Notes: generated by a model not told the origin, from the letters alone. A stretch of 64,000 bases of DNA from Ignavibacteria bacterium (GCA_036262055.1 DATAJP010000002.1:1102161-1166160), one strand, 5' to 3'. Positions 43,024 to 52,642 are shown, numbered from the stretch's first letter. A program made the numbers and translations.

Positions 43024-43869
43024 ATGAATATCTCAGCTTTCATAAAGCAACATTCTATAATTACTTATTTTGTATTAACATTTGCTATTTCATGGGGAGT
43101 GGTATTGTTTTCCGTTGGAGGTCTTGATGGACTGCCCGGCACCGTTGAACAATTCGAAATATTACTACCTTATGTTGTTTTGGCAATGCTTTTGGGTCCA
43201 AGTGTATCAGGCATTCTTCTGACAAAAATGCTTTATGGAAAAGAAGGCATACATAAATTATTCCTAAGATTATTAACATGGCGTGTAAAAATTAAATGGT
43301 ATATTATCGCTGTCTTTACAGCGCCAATTCTGACAGTAATTACACTCTTCCTGCTTTCATTGACACCCGGAATATTTTCAGCAGATAATAAAATTTTGCA
43401 TTTTACATTAGGTGTGATTACGGGACTTGCAGCAGGATGCTTTGAGGAACTGGGTTGGACAGGATTTGCTATACCTCAATTAAGACAGCATTATAGTATA
43501 TTTGTCACAGGGATTATTGTTGGATTTTTATGGGGAGCATGGCATTTCATAGTAACTTTGTGGGGAAGCAGTTCGACAATAGGAACGCTTTCTTTATGGT
43601 TATATCTTCCGGGTTTACTTTTCTCTTTTCTGCCGCCTTATCGTATACTTATGGTTTGGATTTATGACCGCACACAAAGTTTACTTATTGCTATGTTAAT
43701 GCACGCGAGTCTGACAGCCAGCGTTCGAATCTTCGACCCTTTAGCAATATCGGGAATGTCTCTGGTGGCTTATAACCTTGTGCTTGGTATTGCATTTTGG
43801 GGTGTCGTTGCAGTGATATCATTTAAGAGTAAAATATTTTTACAAAATCGAAAATTACAAGAGAATTAA
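43024..43869 (+). CDS. CPBP-family intramembrane glutamic/metallo-protease
   Basis: 281 residues with about eight membrane helices. The CPBP (Abi) motifs are GCFEELGWTGFAIPQL (paired Glu in helix 4), FLWGAWHFI and a later AMLMHASL His. These residues form the active site of the Rce1-like family that cleaves membrane substrates. Target unknown. Confidence 0.85.
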   Translation: MNISAFIKQHSIITYFVLTFAISWGVVLFSVGGLDGLPGTVEQFEILLPYVVLAMLLGPSVSGILLTKMLYGKEGIHKLFLRLLTWRVKIKWYIIAVFTAPILTVITLFLLSLTPGIFSADNKILHFTLGVITGLAAGCFEELGWTGFAIPQLRQHYSIFVTGIIVGFLWGAWHFIVTLWGSSSTIGTLSLWLYLPGLLFSFLPPYRILMVWIYDRTQSLLIAMLMHASLTASVRIFDPLAISGMSLVAYNLVLGIAFWGVVAVISFKSKIFLQNRKLQEN

Positions 43870-43978
43870 ATGTAATTTATCTTCCGAAGATTTGAAATTT
43901 TCAGCATTTTAAATTGCCGTTTTTTAATACAAAAATTAAAGCTAACTTTGGAAAACTAAATATAAGCCAAACCGATTA

Positions 43979-44386
43979 ATGAAGAAATATCTTTTATTTG
44001 TTATTCTTTCCCTTTTATGTTTTGATACAGCATTTTCTCAGGACAGCACGCAAACCAAAAAGGAAGAGGAATGGAAAATGCGCACCTATTACATGGTTTT
44101 CCTTAAGAGTAATCCGAACCACGGCATTACCGACAAAGAAAAGCTCACGGAAATTCAAAAAGGGCATCTGGATAATATCGGAAGACTTTTTGAAGAGGGT
44201 AAGCTTGTGCTTGCAGGACCATTTCTTGATAAGCAGGACGTTCGCGGGATTTTTATTCTTAAAGTTGATTCTGAAGAAGAAGCAAAAGCGTTGGTCGATA
44301 CCGACCCCGCGGTCATTGCCGGCACATTGACTATGGAAATTCGACCGTGGTACGGACCTAACACCATTATAATAAAGAATGAATAA
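43979..44386 (+). CDS. Exported YciI-like protein
   Basis: 135 residues. A signal peptide (cleavage near AFS|QDS) precedes a YciI-type ferredoxin-like domain: YYMVFLKSNPNHGITDKEK, HLDNIGRLFEEGKLVLAGP and DPAVIAGTLTMEIRPWYG, with the Asp and His conserved in the family. Most relatives are cytoplasmic, so the signal peptide is notable. Enzymatic role unknown. Confidence 0.8.
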   Translation: MKKYLLFVILSLLCFDTAFSQDSTQTKKEEEWKMRTYYMVFLKSNPNHGITDKEKLTEIQKGHLDNIGRLFEEGKLVLAGPFLDKQDVRGIFILKVDSEEEAKALVDTDPAVIAGTLTMEIRPWYGPNTIIIKNE

Positions 44387-44455
44387 GGAATGTTTATGAA
44401 AGTAATTTGTTGTAGTAGTATACTGATTTTACCAAAAAGCATAAATTAAAATTTT

Positions 44456-44881
44456 ATGAAAAACTTTCTTTTTTCAGTAAAATCGTTTTCAGCGGATTTC
44501 GGACTCTTGGTAATGAGAGTTTCTCTTTCCCTTGTTTTAATTCTTATGCACGGGCTGCCGAAATTTGAAAATTATGGCGTAATTTCCCAAAGATTTTTTG
44601 ACCCTATTGGTTTTGGACCCGCAACCGCGCTCTCACTTTCTATTTTTGCGGAATTATTTTGCGCAAGTTTGGTAGTTTTAGGTTTTATGACAAGATTATC
44701 TACGCTTGTAATAGTAATAAATTTGAGCGTGGCGTTCTTCGGATTCCATTATTTTGACCCGTTTGCCAAAAAAGAGCTCGCATTTATATTTATGATGATG
44801 TATTTCACGTTGTTTATTTTAGGTCCGGGCAGAATTTCAATAGACGGCGCAATAAATCGTCCAAAAGGCAGCAAAAGTTAA
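44456..44881 (+). CDS. DoxX-family membrane protein
   Basis: 141 residues with four membrane helices: LLVMRVSLSLVLILMHGLPK (helix 1 with Gly-rich end), ATALSLSIFAELFCASLVVLG, LSTLVIVINLSVAFFGFH and ELAFIFMMMYFTLFILGPG. The order and the Leu-xx-Lys and GPGRISID end fit DoxX. In some bacteria relatives take part in respiratory or sulfur redox chemistry; here no partner is evident. Confidence 0.85.
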   Translation: MKNFLFSVKSFSADFGLLVMRVSLSLVLILMHGLPKFENYGVISQRFFDPIGFGPATALSLSIFAELFCASLVVLGFMTRLSTLVIVINLSVAFFGFHYFDPFAKKELAFIFMMMYFTLFILGPGRISIDGAINRPKGSKS

Positions 44882-44913
44882 TTTTAAGTGGCAATTAGAT
44901 AATTACCATTACC

Positions 44914-44942
44914 TTGAAAAAAGGTTAATTTTATATTATATT
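44914..44942 (+). promoter_or_regulatory. Sigma-70-like promoter of the rimP-nusA-infB operon
   Basis: TTGAAA at 44914-44919 and TATATT at 44937-44942 are spaced 17 bp. The predicted start near 44949 leaves a 60-nt leader that contains the hairpin listed next. Confidence 0.5.
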
Positions 44943-44966
44943 TATTTGATTTTAGATGATTATAAT

Positions 44967-44998
44967 AGAGTGGGTTTAACGACCCACTTTTTTTTTCT
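44967..44998 (+). terminator. Hairpin plus T-run in the rimP leader (probable attenuator)
   Basis: AGTGGGT-ttaacg-ACCCACT is followed by nine T and lies only about 12 bp before the rimP start codon. It is a textbook intrinsic terminator. It lies after a promoter-like sequence and before rimP, so it would act as an attenuator, and might also end the DoxX transcript. Confidence 0.75.
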
Positions 44999-45009
44999 AT
45001 AAACCCCTC

Positions 45010-45483
45010 ATGGAGAATTCTGATTATTTATCATTAATTGAGAGTTATTTAAAAGGCACTGAAGCGAAACTTATAGATTTTGTGGTTCGCGGAGAAAGAA
45101 AGAATAAAATTCTGGAAATTTATGTTGATTCTGAAAGCGGTCTTAATCTTGAGACCATCTCTAATATAAACAGAGAAATTTCAAAATTACTTGATGATTT
45201 TCAGACAGAAAAAGGAACAAATGAAATCTCAAAACTTATGGTTTCTTCTCCGGGTGTTGATAAGCCATTTAAATTCGGTTGGCAGCTGCACAAGCATATA
45301 GGAAGGGAAATAGACATTACACTCAATACGGGTGAAAAAATCTCAGGCATACTGGAGCTTCTTGAACCTGATGATACGCTTGTAATAGAGGAGATTAAGC
45401 AAAAAAAATCACAACCTGCAAAGGATAAAAAAATTATAAAATTTTCAGACATAAAAGATTCAAGAATTAAATTAAAATTCTAA
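45010..45483 (+). CDS. rimP: Ribosome maturation factor RimP
   Basis: 157 residues. It has the N-terminal alpha/beta domain with ILEIYVDSESGLNLETISNINREIS and the signature MVSSPGVDKPFK, then the C-terminal SH3-like domain with LEPDDTLVIEEI. It assists 30S maturation. First gene of the conserved rimP-nusA-infB-rbfA-truB operon; nusA starts 17 bp after it. Confidence 0.93.
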   Translation: MENSDYLSLIESYLKGTEAKLIDFVVRGERKNKILEIYVDSESGLNLETISNINREISKLLDDFQTEKGTNEISKLMVSSPGVDKPFKFGWQLHKHIGREIDITLNTGEKISGILELLEPDDTLVIEEIKQKKSQPAKDKKIIKFSDIKDSRIKLKF

Positions 45484-45500
45484 ATTCATTCTAATTAAAT

Positions 45501-46793
45501 ATGAGATCAGAGATAATAGAAGCATTTTCGCAGATGGCGAAACAAAAAAGCATTGACCGGGATATTCTGGAAGGAGTAATAAAAGATTCTTTCAGGAAAA
45601 TGATGGAAAAAAGATACGGGCTCGAAGCTAATTTCGAAGTTATCGTAAATATGGACCGCGGAAACATTGAAATTTATTTATATAAAAAAATTGTTGACAG
45701 CGTAAATGACCCGAATCTTGAACTGACTGTCGAACAGGCAAAGGCAATCTCTGATGAAGATTTTGAAGTCGGTGATGATTATGCGGAAGAGCTTTCTATC
45801 GAAGATTTCGGAAGACGTTCGGTTCTAAATCTGAAACAAAATCTTAATCAAAAATTAAGAGAAATAGAAAAAGAAGTAACATTTAATGAATATAAAAAAC
45901 TTGTTGGTGAAATTATTGTGTCTGAAGTTTATCAGATAAAACCGAACTCGATTTTATTAATGCACAACGGGCACGAGGTGATATTCCCTAAAAGCGAGCA
46001 GATTCCGAAAGAAAAATATAAGAAAGAAGATACCGTAAGGGCAATCATAAAGAGCGTTGAGAAGAGACAATCAGGACCTCCGCTTATTATTGTATCAAGA
46101 GCAGATGATGAATTCCTGAAAAAATTATTTGAGCTCGAAATTCCTGAAATTTATGACAACATTATCGAAATCGTCGGCATTGCAAGAGAGCCGGGCGAAA
46201 GAGCAAAAGTTTCGGTTTACTCAAACGATGAAAGAATCGATGCCGTCGGTGCATGCGTAGGCATGAAAGGAATTAGAATCCATTCCATCGTTCGCGAGCT
46301 CAGCAACGAAAATATTGACGTTATAAATTACACAGATGATTCGACTTTATACATCCAGCGAGCCTTATCTCCTGCTAAAATCGATGACATAGTTCTTGAT
46401 AAAGATGAGAAGGTTGCAAAAATTTATGCAGACAAAGACCAATTCAGTTTAATCATTGGCAGAAACGGCCAGAATATTAAGCTTGCTTCACGTCTTACAG
46501 GATACACAATTGACGTTGTAAAGCCTGAAGAAGAAGAAAAACCTGAGGAGGAGGAAGTCGAAGAAGGAGTTATGCTTGATGAAGATGATGATGAGAATGA
46601 TGAAGATGTAAATGAAGAAGTGCAAGAGGAAGTAAATGAAGAAAGCAGTGAAGAATCAGATGAAGCTGATGATGAAAGCTCTGAAGAATCTGAAGAAGCA
46701 GGCGAAGATGAAAAAGAAGAGTCCGTTGAAGAAAAACCAAAAAAAGAAAAAAAATCAGGAACAAGAAAAAAGAAAGAAAAAGAAACAAAATAA
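45501..46793 (+). CDS. nusA: Transcription termination/antitermination factor NusA
   Basis: 430 residues. The N-terminal polymerase-binding domain (about 1-130), S1 domain (about 135-200) and two KH domains (about 205-345, with GACVGMKGIRIHSIVREL and LIIGRNGQNIKLASRL) are all present. From residue about 345 there is a long Glu/Asp/Ser-rich tail ending in a Lys-rich stretch (SGTRKKKEKETK). The tail replaces the acidic repeats of E. coli NusA. It binds RNA polymerase and affects pausing, termination and ribosomal antitermination. It may act at the attenuator upstream of its own operon. Confidence 0.95.
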   Translation: MRSEIIEAFSQMAKQKSIDRDILEGVIKDSFRKMMEKRYGLEANFEVIVNMDRGNIEIYLYKKIVDSVNDPNLELTVEQAKAISDEDFEVGDDYAEELSIEDFGRRSVLNLKQNLNQKLREIEKEVTFNEYKKLVGEIIVSEVYQIKPNSILLMHNGHEVIFPKSEQIPKEKYKKEDTVRAIIKSVEKRQSGPPLIIVSRADDEFLKKLFELEIPEIYDNIIEIVGIAREPGERAKVSVYSNDERIDAVGACVGMKGIRIHSIVRELSNENIDVINYTDDSTLYIQRALSPAKIDDIVLDKDEKVAKIYADKDQFSLIIGRNGQNIKLASRLTGYTIDVVKPEEEEKPEEEEVEEGVMLDEDDDENDEDVNEEVQEEVNEESSEESDEADDESSEESEEAGEDEKEESVEEKPKKEKKSGTRKKKEKETK

Positions 46794-46833
46794 AAGTTCA
46801 GAAAATTTGCTTTTTTGAAAGCTAAAAGGATAA

Positions 46834-49665
46834 ATGACAACAGAAACGAAAGATAAAAAAATTAAGTTAATGAAGCTTGTGTCGGAGATTAATATATCCA
46901 AACAGGATATTATTGACTATCTGACTACAATAGGTATCAGTAAAGTTACGGTAAATACTTCACTTGACAGTGAAACTGTCAGGAAAGTAAAATCTCATTT
47001 CAAAAAAGACATTGAGGAAAAACAGCATCACGAAGAAAAGCTCAAGAAATTTTCCGATATTAATAATGTCGTTTTTTCGGAAATAGAAGAAATTAAATTA
47101 AAAGAAGAAGAAGATAAAAAACGCAAGGAAGAAGAAGAAAGAATAAGAAAAATTGTTGACGAAGAGAACAGAAAAAAAGAAGAAGAAAGGCAGAAGCAGG
47201 AATTATCGGCATATCTCCAGTTAGAAAAACAGAAGAAAGAAGCCGAAGAGAAAAAGAAATCGGAAAAAGCAAAAAAGAAAACCGATGAGCCGGGAAAAGA
47301 AGAGCAGTCAAAAGCCAAACCTGAGTTCAAACAAACCGGTAAGCCAAAAACAGACAAATCATTCTTCAGGGATGATTTTAAAAAGAGAGAAGATTTCAAA
47401 AAACCTTCATCGGATACCGCTTCAAAAGATGGTGACCGTCAGATAAACAAAAAACCCGATTTCCGAAAACCTTTTGACAAATCAAAAGTAAAGCCGAGAG
47501 TTGAAAAAGTAACGATAAAAGACATAAAAGCTGCTAAGAAAAAACCGGGAGAAGGCGAAGGCACTGAGTTTAAGGAAAGAAAATTTGAAAAACCGGGCGG
47601 AGGAAAACCTTTTAATAAAGAAGGTGGATTTACACCTGCACCGGGCAGCGGGTCGAAATTCTCAGATAAAGATAAAGAGAAGAAGAAAACCGAATCGGAA
47701 TACGAAAAGAAAAAGAAAGCTAAGCTCTTAAAAGGTCATCGTGCAAAAGATATTACACAAAAAGAAATCGATGATGCCATCAGGGAAACATTTGCAAAGA
47801 TTGAAGAAGATTCCGCAAGTTCTGCACGGGTTCTTGCAAGAAAGAGAAAGAAAAAAGAACGCCTTGAAGAGGAACAAAAACAAATTGAGTTAGCCGAACA
47901 GAGAAAAAACATTATTAAAGTAACCGAGTTTCTTTCCACATCCGAGCTTGCAACTCTTGTAAATGTTCCTGTGGCAGACTTAATAAAAAAATGTTTTGAC
48001 CTTGGAATGATGGTTTCCATTAACCAACGTCTTGAAAAAGATTTGATAATTCTTCTTGCAGAAGAATTTGGATTTAAAATTGAGTTTGTATCGGAATATG
48101 AAGAAGAAATTCTTGAAGATGCGCCGGACCCTGAAGATAAGCTTGTATCAAGACCTCCGGTCGTTACTGTTATGGGGCACGTTGACCACGGTAAAACGTC
48201 TTTGCTTGACTATATAAGAAAAGCAAATGTTGTTGCAGGTGAAGCAGGCGGAATAACACAGCACATCGGTGCATATACAGTTACGCTTGACAGCGGAAAA
48301 AGAATCAGCTTCCTTGATACTCCGGGTCACGAAGCTTTTACGGCTATGCGTGCGCGCGGCGGACAAGCAGCGGACATCGTTGTGCTTGTTGTTGCTGCTG
48401 ATGACAGCGTTATGCCGCAGACAGTTGAGGCGATTAATCACGCGCTTGCAGCAAATGTTCCGATTGTTGTTGCGATTAATAAAGTTGATAAGCCGGACTC
48501 AAATATCGATAAGATAAAGCAGCAGCTTGCCGACAAAGGCGTGCTTGTTGAAGAATGGGGCGGTAAATACCAGTCGGTTGAAATTTCCGCAAAGTTTGGA
48601 AAAAATATCGATACGCTTCTCGAGAAAATTCTTGTCGAAGCCGAAGTTCTTGATTTGAAAGCAAATCCTGACCGTCTTGCAAGGGGTGTTGTTCTCGAAG
48701 CAAAGCTCGATAAGGGAAAGGGTATTGTTGCTACGATGCTTATTCAAAAGGGAACACTGAACGTTGGTGATGTGTTCATTTGCGGAGTGAACTCCGGAAA
48801 AATAAAAGCAATGTTCGATGAACGCGAGCATAAGCTTGATGCAGCAGGACCTTCTCAGGCAGTTCAGGTGCTTGGCTTTGATGGAATGCCGCAGGCAGGT
48901 GACATATTCATAGAGCTTGAGACAGAAAGAGAATCAAAAGAAATTGCAATCAAGAGACAGCAGTTGAAACGCGAACAGGATTTCAGACAGCATCGTTTGA
49001 TTACACTCGATGATATTTCAAAACAAATTAAAGAAGGTAAACAAGTCGAGCTTAAGATTATATTGAAAGCAGACGCTGACGGCTCTGCGGAAGCGTTGAC
49101 GGATTCATTGCAGAAGCTTACAACCCCTGAAGCAAAAGTTATTGTAATACATAAAGCAGTCGGACAGATTACCGAATCAGACGTATTGCTTGCTGAAGCA
49201 TCGAAAGCAATTATCATTGGCTTTAATGTTCGTCCAAACCTGAGCGCAAGACAGCTTGCCGAGAAAAATCAGATTGACATAAGGCTTTACAGCATAATTT
49301 ATAATGTAATAGAGGAAATCAAACAGGCGCTCGAAGGTATGCTTGAGCCGGATATCGAAGAAAAAGTTACCTGTACGGTTGAAGTCAGGGAAGTATTCAA
49401 AGTTCCGAAAGTTGGACTTGTTGCAGGATGTTATGTTCAGGATGGCAAGGTTACGAGAAATACGAATGTACGCTTATTAAGAGATGGTTTTGAGATTTTT
49501 AAAGGAAAGATTTCGGCTTTAAAGAGATTTAAAGATGACGTACGTGAAGTTGAAACAGGATTTGAGTGCGGTATCTCACTTGAGAACTTTAACGACGTCA
49601 AGGTCGGAGATATTATAGAAGGATTCGAGTTAGTAGAAATTAAGCGTAAGCTTTCCACAACATAA
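46834..49665 (+). CDS. infB: Translation initiation factor IF-2
   Basis: 943 residues. The N-terminus has an IF2_N domain (about 10-60) and a long Lys/Glu-rich disordered part (about 70-330). A second IF2_N fold lies near 360-420. The GTPase domain begins about residue 443: [11 protein letters not shown] (G1), [15 protein letters not shown] (G3) and AINKVDKPD (G4). The beta-barrel and C1/C2 domains, which bind initiator tRNA, follow. Length is normal for long-form IF-2. It recruits fMet-tRNA in initiation. Confidence 0.97.
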   Translation: MTTETKDKKIKLMKLVSEINISKQDIIDYLTTIGISKVTVNTSLDSETVRKVKSHFKKDIEEKQHHEEKLKKFSDINNVVFSEIEEIKLKEEEDKKRKEEEERIRKIVDEENRKKEEERQKQELSAYLQLEKQKKEAEEKKKSEKAKKKTDEPGKEEQSKAKPEFKQTGKPKTDKSFFRDDFKKREDFKKPSSDTASKDGDRQINKKPDFRKPFDKSKVKPRVEKVTIKDIKAAKKKPGEGEGTEFKERKFEKPGGGKPFNKEGGFTPAPGSGSKFSDKDKEKKKTESEYEKKKKAKLLKGHRAKDITQKEIDDAIRETFAKIEEDSASSARVLARKRKKKERLEEEQKQIELAEQRKNIIKVTEFLSTSELATLVNVPVADLIKKCFDLGMMVSINQRLEKDLIILLAEEFGFKIEFVSEYEEEILEDAPDPEDKLVSRPPVVTVMGHVDHGKTSLLDYIRKANVVAGEAGGITQHIGAYTVTLDSGKRISFLDTPGHEAFTAMRARGGQAADIVVLVVAADDSVMPQTVEAINHALAANVPIVVAINKVDKPDSNIDKIKQQLADKGVLVEEWGGKYQSVEISAKFGKNIDTLLEKILVEAEVLDLKANPDRLARGVVLEAKLDKGKGIVATMLIQKGTLNVGDVFICGVNSGKIKAMFDEREHKLDAAGPSQAVQVLGFDGMPQAGDIFIELETERESKEIAIKRQQLKREQDFRQHRLITLDDISKQIKEGKQVELKIILKADADGSAEALTDSLQKLTTPEAKVIVIHKAVGQITESDVLLAEASKAIIIGFNVRPNLSARQLAEKNQIDIRLYSIIYNVIEEIKQALEGMLEPDIEEKVTCTVEVREVFKVPKVGLVAGCYVQDGKVTRNTNVRLLRDGFEIFKGKISALKRFKDDVREVETGFECGISLENFNDVKVGDIIEGFELVEIKRKLSTT

Positions 49666-49689
49666 TTTTTATAATTTATTTTTTTAGTA

Positions 49690-49711
49690 GGACAGACATT
49701 CCTGTCTGCCC
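49690..49711. repeat. Short interspersed palindrome
   Basis: GGACAGAC-attcct-GTCTGCCC forms an 8-bp hairpin (one G-T pair) between infB and rbfA. The same type of sequence is a common interspersed repeat in related genomes. It lacks a T-run, so it is not called a terminator. Confidence 0.5.
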
Positions 49712-49732
49712 TAATTTTAAACTGATACTATT

Positions 49733-50071
49733 ATGAGCATAAGAACAGAACGCGTAGCAGAGGAGATTAAGCACCAGATTAACACCGCAATGAGTAAAGA
49801 CCTCGCCGAACTTCATCTCGGATTAGTAACGGTAACTAAAGTCGTAATGAGTCCCGACTTAAAAATTGCAAAAGTATATCTCACTTTTCTTGGAAGTAAA
49901 GAAACTCCTGAAAGAGCTATCGCAAAAATTGATAATCGAAAGAAACACATAAGATATGAGCTTGGGAAAAAGTTAAAACTAAAGTTTACTCCCGACATAT
50001 TATTTTTTTATGATGATACTGCTGAATATGCAGACCATATAAATAAAATTCTGAACGATATTAAGAAATAG
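49733..50071 (+). CDS. rbfA: Ribosome-binding factor A
   Basis: 112 residues. Starts RTERVAEEIKHQINTAMSKD and has VTVTKVVMSPDLKIAKVYLTF and KHIRYELGKKLKLKFTPDILFFYDD, all typical of RbfA, a KH-fold factor that binds the 30S subunit near helix 1 of 16S RNA during late maturation and cold adaptation. Fourth gene of the operon. Confidence 0.95.
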   Translation: MSIRTERVAEEIKHQINTAMSKDLAELHLGLVTVTKVVMSPDLKIAKVYLTFLGSKETPERAIAKIDNRKKHIRYELGKKLKLKFTPDILFFYDDTAEYADHINKILNDIKK

Positions 50072-50093
50072 TATTTTCTTAACTCCTTTCAAA

Positions 50094-50786
50094 ATGTCCG
50101 AAAGATTTCACAACCCGGAATTAGATAATAAAATTATTTTAGTCGATAAACCGTTAAACCGAACGAGCGCTAATGTCCTTAACATTTTGCGCAGACAGCT
50201 TGGAATAAAAAAACTCGGTCACGCGGGCACGCTTGACCCGAAAGCAACGGGACTCCTCATTGTCTGCACAGGCAGAATGACAAAGAGCATTAATGAGTTT
50301 ATAGATTACGACAAAGAATACACCGGCATAATAAGAATCGGAGCTGTTACCGAATGCTATGACACCGAAAAGGAAGAAAAAGATTTTAAGGACACTTCAT
50401 TTGTAACTGATGAACTTCTTGAAGATGTTAGAAAAAAATTTGTCGGTGAAATTAAACAAATGCCCCCTATGCATTCTGCGATAAAAATGAACGGAAAACC
50501 GCTTTACAAGCTTGCGCGAAAAGGAAAAGAAATCGAAAGAAAGCCGAGAGATATTTTTATCGAAAATTTTTTGATAAAGAGATTGAGCGAAACGGAAGTT
50601 TATTTTGACATCACCTGCTCGAAAGGAACATATATAAGAAGCATCGCAAATGATTTTGGTGAAGCGCTCGGAACAGGCGGTTATCTCAAAGAGCTAAGAA
50701 GAACAAGAGTTGGAAAGTTCATAATGGAAGATTTTCCTGATGCTGTCGAAGACATAAAATATAAAATCTTGGAAGCTCAGGCATGA
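50094..50786 (+). CDS. truB: tRNA pseudouridine-55 synthase TruB
   Basis: 230 residues. The catalytic motif GHAGTLDPKATGLL (Asp48) and the TruB KGTYIRS motif (SKGTYIRSIAND) are present. It makes pseudouridine 55 in the T-loop of tRNAs. Slightly short at the C-terminus because a PUA domain is absent. Its stop overlaps the next gene by 4 bp. Confidence 0.95.
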   Translation: MSERFHNPELDNKIILVDKPLNRTSANVLNILRRQLGIKKLGHAGTLDPKATGLLIVCTGRMTKSINEFIDYDKEYTGIIRIGAVTECYDTEKEEKDFKDTSFVTDELLEDVRKKFVGEIKQMPPMHSAIKMNGKPLYKLARKGKEIERKPRDIFIENFLIKRLSETEVYFDITCSKGTYIRSIANDFGEALGTGGYLKELRRTRVGKFIMEDFPDAVEDIKYKILEAQA

Positions 50787-51769
50787 AAATAATTTTACTG
50801 ATGATTTTTGTTTTATTTTCTTCAAATCTCTTTGCACAGAAAGTTACCCTCCCCGTTTTTCAGAAAAACACGATTCAATTTGGCGATTCATCCAACCAGG
50901 GAAGCGTTATAGTTTCTGATAAGGGAAGAATTATTTCAAAAAAAGTTATTCTTCCTGTTATTGAAAAACCTGTACAAATCACTGTAAGAATGATTTTGAA
51001 ATCCGCAGGCGATAGGTGGGATAGGTTTGGAAGCGTTTATCTTTATACTCCAACCGGTAACATCGAACTATTGAAATTCATGACAGGGTTCGGAGTCGGA
51101 AATAAGAAAGTGCCTGAACGCGTCAACGTTGGACCTTGGGCTGATGAAATGGAATGCGTGAACGACATCTCCGAGCTTTACCCTCTCTTGAAAGGCGGTG
51201 TTGTAATCAATGCAATGATTGATACATGGGTAAATCCCGGCTGGGAAATTACTTTTGAAATTATTTACACACCAAACGAACTTGCCAAAAATCCGGATTT
51301 TGTAATTCCGCTTATAAATACAACCGGGCAGTATCCTGATTACAAAGTTTTTGATGCCGGCGGAATATTCGACACACTTGATATAACGCAACAATTTTCA
51401 GAATTAAAATTATATTATTATTCTTCAGGACACGGCGGTGATTCTGCCGGTGATGAGTTCAATAAAAAAGAAAATATAATTTCGATAAACGGCTCTCAGG
51501 CATTTACGGTAATCCCGTGGCGTGATGATTGCAGAATTTTCCGTAGATATAACCCTACGTCCTCAAAATGGGAAGGAGATATCTGGAGCTCTGATCTAAG
51601 TCGCACCGGGTGGTGTCCCGGCGATATGTCTCTGCCGTTTGTTTATGATGTCAATAATTTATTTCATCAGGGTCAGAATACTTTTAACGTAAATGTTATT
51701 AACTCTGAACGATTATCAGAGACACTCGATTACTGGAATATCTCCGCTTACTTAATCGGCTATAAATAA
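50783..51769 (+). CDS. PNGase F-like secreted N-glycan amidase
   Basis: 328 residues. A signal peptide (cleavage near LFA|QKV) is followed by two jelly-roll halves. Residues 76-87 (GDRWDRFGSVYL) match the N-terminal PNGase F block; Asp80 lines up with catalytic Asp60 of the Elizabethkingia enzyme. Later are SGHGGDSAGDEF (a probable catalytic Glu site), DGSQ-like NGSQAFTVIPWRDDC and SRTGWCPG. The family removes N-linked glycans from glycoproteins; here it may act on host, environmental or surface glycoproteins. It is translationally coupled to truB (ATGA overlap), an odd place for a secreted enzyme. Activity inferred. Confidence 0.8.
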   Translation: MKIILLMIFVLFSSNLFAQKVTLPVFQKNTIQFGDSSNQGSVIVSDKGRIISKKVILPVIEKPVQITVRMILKSAGDRWDRFGSVYLYTPTGNIELLKFMTGFGVGNKKVPERVNVGPWADEMECVNDISELYPLLKGGVVINAMIDTWVNPGWEITFEIIYTPNELAKNPDFVIPLINTTGQYPDYKVFDAGGIFDTLDITQQFSELKLYYYSSGHGGDSAGDEFNKKENIISINGSQAFTVIPWRDDCRIFRRYNPTSSKWEGDIWSSDLSRTGWCPGDMSLPFVYDVNNLFHQGQNTFNVNVINSERLSETLDYWNISAYLIGYK

Positions 51770-51793
51770 TTTTTTATTTATTTTTTTATATAA

Positions 51794-52288
51794 ATGATAA
51801 CTTTTTCTGAAGTAAAAACAGACGAACAACTAAATGAGCTTGCAGCCATTGCAAGCAAAATCTGGAATGAACATTATCCTGCAATCATCGGACAAGTGCA
51901 AGTTGATTACATGCTTGCCAAAATGTATAATGTCGATGCAATTAAAGAACAGATTGCACAGGGACAAACTTTCATTGCCGCTTATGATGGAAGCGAAATG
52001 CTTGGATTTTTATCATACAGCGTTAAAGATAAGAAAGATTATTTTATTCACAAATGGTATGTCGATGTTTCAAAACACAGCAAAGGAATCGGCAGGGGAT
52101 TGTTTGATTATGTTTTTAAAGATTTAGAATATAGCACAATTCGATTAACAGTTAATCGACATAACATTAAGCCCATTAATTTTTATTTCAAGATGGGATT
52201 TAAGATTGAAAAAATAATCAACATCGACATCGGCGAAGGATTTGTTATGAATGATTTTATGATGCTTAAGGAAAAACCAACCCACTAA
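51794..52288 (+). CDS. GNAT-family N-acetyltransferase
   Basis: 164 residues. The GNAT fold is visible in IASKIWNEHYPAIIG (N-terminal helix), FIAAYDGSEMLGFLSYSV, the acetyl-CoA loop KHSKGIGRGLFDYV and RLTVNRHNIKPINFYFKMGF. Probably transfers an acetyl group to an amine of unknown substrate. Its stop codon lies in the palindrome listed next. Confidence 0.85.
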   Translation: MITFSEVKTDEQLNELAAIASKIWNEHYPAIIGQVQVDYMLAKMYNVDAIKEQIAQGQTFIAAYDGSEMLGFLSYSVKDKKDYFIHKWYVDVSKHSKGIGRGLFDYVFKDLEYSTIRLTVNRHNIKPINFYFKMGFKIEKIINIDIGEGFVMNDFMMLKEKPTH

Positions 52289-52364
52289 TTTCACGAATTG
52301 ACACGAATGTTTTTAAATTTGTGTAACCAATTTTCGTGGAATTAGTGCAATTCGTGAGAAAGTG
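52283..52364. repeat. Long imperfect palindrome of the CACGAATT type
   Basis: The left arm (CACTAATTTCACGAATTG...) and the right arm (...CAATTCGTGAGAAAGTG) pair over about 25 bp with a 30-nt loop. Similar sequence occurs widely as an interspersed repeat in this phylum. It could end GNAT transcription. Confidence 0.5.
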
Positions 52365-52427
52365 CTTTGAATTTAGTATAGAAAAAAACCTCTAATTTTC
52401 GTATTTTATAATAGTTACAACCGATAC

Positions 52428-52514
52428 AGAGAGATGGCTGAGCGGTTGAAAGCGGCGGTCTTGAAAACCGTTGTGGCCTTGCGGTCACCGGGGGTTCGAA
52501 TCCCTCTCTCTCTG
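52428..52514 (+). tRNA. tRNA-Ser(UGA)
   Basis: Acceptor AGAGAGA/TCTCTCT pairs fully, discriminator G73, anticodon loop CTTGAAA (anticodon UGA), a long class II variable arm (TTGTGGCCTTGCGGTCACC) and T-arm GGGGGTTCGAATCCCTC. CCA is not encoded. It is followed by a strong terminator. Confidence 0.95.
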
Positions 52515-52526
52515 CAAAATACCAAT

Positions 52527-52563
52527 AAAAAAGCCCTTAAAATGAAAGTTTTAAGGGCTTTTG
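52527..52563 (+). terminator. Terminator after tRNA-Ser
   Basis: AAAAGCCCTTAAAA-tgaaag-TTTTAAGGGCTTTT is a perfect 14-bp stem with a T-rich end, 15 bp behind the tRNA. Confidence 0.9.
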
Positions 52564-52581
52564 CATTACATTCAAATGAAG

Positions 52582-52630
52582 TCATTCCCGCGAAAGCGGG
52601 AATCCCATTCGCGAACCCTAAAGGGTTCGG
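52582..52630. repeat. REP-like palindrome (CATTCCCGC family) with second hairpin
   Basis: ATTCCCGC-gaaa-GCGGGAAT at 52584-52603 is followed by CGAACCCT-aa-AGGGTTCG at 52612-52629. The first belongs to the same family as the palindromes at 57949 and 63547. It lies at the 3' end of pheS. Confidence 0.6.
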
Positions 52631-52642
52631 TTACAATTTCTT

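Noticed and set aside
46424..46840. Minus-strand Ser-rich frames opposite nusA and infB
   Set aside because: They are antisense readings of Glu/Lys-rich repeats (GAA/GAT codons give TTC/ATC) and have no independent support.
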